NCBI RefSeq assembly: GCF_024206475.1
Contig: NZ_JAMBPR010000048.1
Coordinates: 1-64,000 of the forward strand
Direction: 5' to 3'
Length of the DNA stretch: 64,000 bases
DNA from: Paraburkholderia sp. CNPSo 3274
Lineage (GTDB): Bacteria > Pseudomonadota > Gammaproteobacteria > Burkholderiales > Burkholderiaceae
Positions 61,508 through 64,000 of this stretch are shown here, piece after piece. The position numbers and the translations under genes were made by a program. Under the pieces are notes generated by a model. That model searched no databases. It was not told where the DNA came from and was given only the letters and a program-made list of their open reading frames with translations. Each line of letters starts with the position of its first letter. The first letter of the stretch is position 1.

Positions 61508-63490
61508 TTGACAAGCCATGACCGGGACGACGCGCTGACCTCGTCTGCCCGCCCCGCACGCCGCTCGTCGAAAGACAAGTCCGGCGATACGACGCCCATG
61601 GACGCAGGCTCGCAACTCGAAAAACGCCAGCATCAAATGCGGGCGCTCATCAAGCTCGGCCGTGAACGCGGTTATCTGACCCACGCGGACATCAACGACC
61701 ATCTGCCCGACAACTTCGCGCAGACGGCCGCGCTGGAAACGATCGTCGCCACGTTCAACGACATGGGCGTGCAGGTGTACGAGCAGGCGCCCGACGCCGA
61801 CACGCTGCTCCTGAACGAAGATTCCCGCGCCGACCGGCAGGCCGACGACGAAGCCGACGAAGAAGTCGAAGTCGCGCTCTCGACCGTCGACTCCGAATTC
61901 GGCCGCACGACCGACCCCGTGCGCATGTACATGCGCGAAATGGGCTCGAGCGAGCTGCTCACGCGCGCCGGCGAAATCGAAGTGGCGAAGCGCATCGAAG
62001 ACGGCCTCCAGGAAATGATCCAGGCGATCGCGGCTTGCCCGTCGATCGTCGCGACCATCCTCGCCGACGCCGACCGCATCGCGGCTGAAACGATGCGCAT
62101 CGACGAACTCGTCGACGGCATCGGCAGCGACGAAGCCGCGCAGGAACCGGCCGCAGCGGCCGACGCAGACGCGACCGAAGAAGCCGAAGCCCAGGCATCG
62201 GAAGAAGAAGAGTCGGACGACTCGAGCGACGACGAAGACAGCGACGCCGACAACAGCAAGGCGAACGAAGCCCTGCTCGCGCAGCTGAAGGCAGACAGCC
62301 TCGCGATCTTCGCGCGCGTTCGCACGCTGTTCGAACAGATGGCCTGCACGACGGACGCCAATGCGCGCGCTTCGGCCTCGGAAATGCAGATCTGCGCCGA
62401 CATCCAGACGGAACTCGCACCGATCCGCTTCACGGCGCGCACCATCGATCGCCTCTGCTCGCTGCTGCACGATCAGGTTGCACAGATTCGCGCGATCGAG
62501 CGCAATGTGCTCTCCATCGTCGTCGATCGCTGCGGCATGCCGCGTGAAGCCTTCGTCGAGCAGTTCCCGGGCCACGAAACCGATCTGGACTGGGGCGTGC
62601 GCGCCGCAGCCGCGTCGAGCAAGTACGGTCCCGCGATCGAGCGCAGCCTGCCGGCTATCCAGGCAGAGCAGCGCAAGCTCGCCGAGATCGAAGCGGCCGC
62701 GTCGCTGTCGCTGCAGCAGATCAAGGCGATCAATCGTCGCATGACCGCCGCCGAATCGAAGATGCGTCAGGCGAAGGGCGAGATGGTCAAGGCCAACCTG
62801 CGTCTCGTGATCTCGATCGCGAAGAAGTACGTGAACCGCGGCATGCAGTTCCTCGACCTGATCCAGGAAGGCAACATCGGCCTGATGAAGGCGGTGGACA
62901 AGTTCGAATATCGCCGCGGCTGGAAGTTCTCGACGTACGCAACGTGGTGGGTGCGTCAGGCCGTGACGCGCGCGCTCGCCGACCAGGCGCGCACAATCCG
63001 CGTGCCGGTGCACATGATCGAAACGATCAACAAGCTCAACCGCATTTCGCGCGAGATCCTGCAGCAAACGGGTATGGAAGCGCATCCGGCGGACCTCGCC
63101 GCGCGCATGGGCATGACCGAAGAGAAGGTGCGCGGCATCCTCAAGATCGCCAAGCAGCCGGTCTCGCTCGAAAGCCCGGTGGGCGACGACGGCGACGCGA
63201 CGCTCGGCGACATGATCGAGGACGCGGGGTCGGCCTCGCCGGCTGATGCCGCGATCCACGCGAACATGCGCGCTGCCATCGACGAAGCGCTCAAGGCGCT
63301 CTCGCCGCGTGAAGCGAAGGTGCTGCGTATGCGCTACGGCATCGACACGACTTCGGACCACACGCTCGAAGAAGTGGGCAAGCAGTTCGACGTGACGCGC
63401 GAACGTATCCGCCAGATCGAGAGCAAGGCGATGCGCAAGCTGATGCACCCGAGCCGCGCGGACAAGCTGCGGCCGTTCCTGGAGCGCTAA
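61508..63490 (+). CDS. rpoD: RNA polymerase sigma-70 factor RpoD
   Basis: About 660 residues from TTG 61508, which has GAGGAG seven bases upstream; a TTG at 61472 and an ATG at 61598 are alternatives. Region 1.1 (LIKLGRERGYLTHADINDHL), 1.2 (DPVRMYMREMGSSELLTRAG), the acidic non-conserved region (EEEESDDSSDDEDSD), region 2 (NLRLVISIAKKYVNRGMQFL, FSTYATWWVRQAVTRALADQ), region 3 and region 4.2 (TLEEVGKQFDVTRERIRQIE) are all present. It directs housekeeping transcription. No dnaG is next to it, so it may be a second RpoD-like copy; see findings. Confidence 0.94.
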   Translation: MTSHDRDDALTSSARPARRSSKDKSGDTTPMDAGSQLEKRQHQMRALIKLGRERGYLTHADINDHLPDNFAQTAALETIVATFNDMGVQVYEQAPDADTLLLNEDSRADRQADDEADEEVEVALSTVDSEFGRTTDPVRMYMREMGSSELLTRAGEIEVAKRIEDGLQEMIQAIAACPSIVATILADADRIAAETMRIDELVDGIGSDEAAQEPAAAADADATEEAEAQASEEEESDDSSDDEDSDADNSKANEALLAQLKADSLAIFARVRTLFEQMACTTDANARASASEMQICADIQTELAPIRFTARTIDRLCSLLHDQVAQIRAIERNVLSIVVDRCGMPREAFVEQFPGHETDLDWGVRAAAASSKYGPAIERSLPAIQAEQRKLAEIEAAASLSLQQIKAINRRMTAAESKMRQAKGEMVKANLRLVISIAKKYVNRGMQFLDLIQEGNIGLMKAVDKFEYRRGWKFSTYATWWVRQAVTRALADQARTIRVPVHMIETINKLNRISREILQQTGMEAHPADLAARMGMTEEKVRGILKIAKQPVSLESPVGDDGDATLGDMIEDAGSASPADAAIHANMRAAIDEALKALSPREAKVLRMRYGIDTTSDHTLEEVGKQFDVTRERIRQIESKAMRKLMHPSRADKLRPFLER

Positions 63491-63525
63491 GCGGCTTTAT
63501 TGCTGCGCTCTCTGGAGCTGGATTG

Positions 63526-63561
63526 AAAAAAGCCCGTCACCTTCCAGTGACGGGCTTTTTC
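63526..63561 (+). terminator. Intrinsic terminator after rpoD
   Basis: AGCCCGTCAC-CTTCCA-GTGACGGGCT, a perfect 10-bp stem followed by T residues (and preceded by A residues, so it can work both ways). It ends rpoD 36 bases after the stop and faces the convergent DUF799 gene. Confidence 0.92.
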
Positions 63562-63582
63562 TTTATCCGACGCGAGCGCCGA

Positions 63583-64000
63583 TCAGTCCGTACCGTATTT
63601 CGGTGAGTGCGGACCGTAGAGCAGGCCCGTCGGCGGGCCCGCGTGCAACAGCCGATAGCTCGTGATACCGGCGATATCGTGGCTCTTGTCGGTCAGCGAA
63701 TTCGCGACCTGCTTGATCGCCGCCATCACCAGCATGCCAATCAGGCCGCCGCCACTGCTGTTGTTGCCTTCGTTGCTGCTGGCGCTTGCCGCGCCTTGCC
63801 ACAGCACCTTGCCGGTTTTCAGATCGACGAGTTTCGCCGTCGCCGTCACCACCGTCGCGCTGTCGATCACACGATATTGCGTGCCGAATTGCGTGATCGT
63901 CGAGTACACCACCGCATCGGCCCCGAAGATTTCGCGCAACTTCTCCGGCGGGGTCTGCTGGATGTCGCCTGCCGTCGTCAGTCCATTCTGCTTGAACGTT
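63583..64000 (-). CDS. DUF799 lipoprotein (GNA1162/CsgG-like), 5-prime end beyond the window
   Basis: At least 139 residues; the frame runs to the right edge without a start. The visible part (FKQNGLTTAGDIQQTPPEKL, EIFGADAVVYSTITQFGTQY, LVDLKTGKVLWQGAASASSN, LIGMLVMAAIKQVANSL) matches DUF799 putative lipoproteins such as neisserial GNA1162, which have a CsgG-like fold and are thought to work at the envelope, often beside a CsgG-like gene and a DUF4810 gene. Those neighbours would lie beyond the edge. Confidence 0.82.
   Translation of the reverse strand, partial: TFKQNGLTTAGDIQQTPPEKLREIFGADAVVYSTITQFGTQYRVIDSATVVTATAKLVDLKTGKVLWQGAASASSNEGNNSSGGGLIGMLVMAAIKQVANSLTDKSHDIAGITSYRLLHAGPPTGLLYGPHSPKYGTD

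Noticed and set aside
1..64000. CRISPR arrays, tRNA or rRNA genes, insertion sequences, prophage
   Set aside because: No regularly spaced repeats, no cloverleaf-like segment I could confirm, and no transposase, integrase or phage structural gene was found.

Overview
The window is GC-rich (strong G/C at third codon positions) and reads as a chromosome of a Burkholderiaceae bacterium, most like a soil- or plant-associated Paraburkholderia or Caballeronia. The evidence is the gene content: many LysR-type regulators, two trimeric Gram-negative porins of the Burkholderia type, a class III extradiol ring-cleavage pathway, a large cellulose operon with bcsE/F/G/Q, and a long RpoD. No rRNA, tRNA, CRISPR array, transposase or phage integrase was seen.

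Layout. 0.2-3.7 kb: an HPP/CBS membrane protein and a marR-CLC chloride channel pair that share a similar dyad upstream. 3.7-6.5 kb: a DUF2000 protein, an ECF41-type sigma factor with its carboxymuconolactone-decarboxylase-like partner and a matching ECF41 promoter, then an exported alpha/beta hydrolase divergent from a TetR regulator across a perfect 24-bp palindrome. 7.2-13.8 kb: SDR/LysR pair, LysE exporter, two decayed genes (metallo-beta-lactamase fold, glutathione transferase), a LysR and a zinc alcohol dehydrogenase. 13.8-17.7 kb: SulP permease divergent from nasT-nasS (nitrate-responsive antiterminator and sensor) behind a sigma-54 promoter and an NtrC-like site. 17.8-25 kb: monooxygenase-like protein, FAD oxidoreductase, porin, ligAB-type ring-cleavage dioxygenase, a GntR regulator and a LysR with two DNA-binding domains. 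25-31 kb: oxidoreductases, three LysR regulators, LysE, cupin, gene scraps and a second porin. 31.3-39 kb: binding-protein ABC transporter (fused permease), a divergent two-component system, and a class V aminotransferase. 39.1-40.6 kb: galC-galB, the lower steps of the pathway that ligAB opens. 41-41.8 kb: a wrecked TonB siderophore receptor with an internal inversion. 42.9-58.1 kb: one co-directional cellulose operon bcsB-Z-C-E-F-Q-A-G plus a small BcsR-like gene. 58.1-59.7 kb: a divergent HTH/unknown-protein module. 59.9-64 kb: GFA protein, a methyltransferase broken by a 20-bp tandem duplication, rpoD, and the edge of a DUF799 lipoprotein.

How it fits together. The bcs block should make and export cellulose: BcsA/B synthesise and translocate, BcsC forms the outer-membrane pore, BcsZ trims, BcsE/F/G/Q/R localise and activate the machine and BcsG adds phosphoethanolamine. 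ligAB with galC/galB would cleave protocatechuate- or gallate-type aromatics and feed oxaloacetate and pyruvate. nasTS senses nitrate but the nitrate-reduction genes it should control are outside the window. A notable theme is decay: at least six genes are broken by a frameshift, deletion, inversion or tandem duplication. Most gene starts were set by eye from ribosome binding sites and family length.
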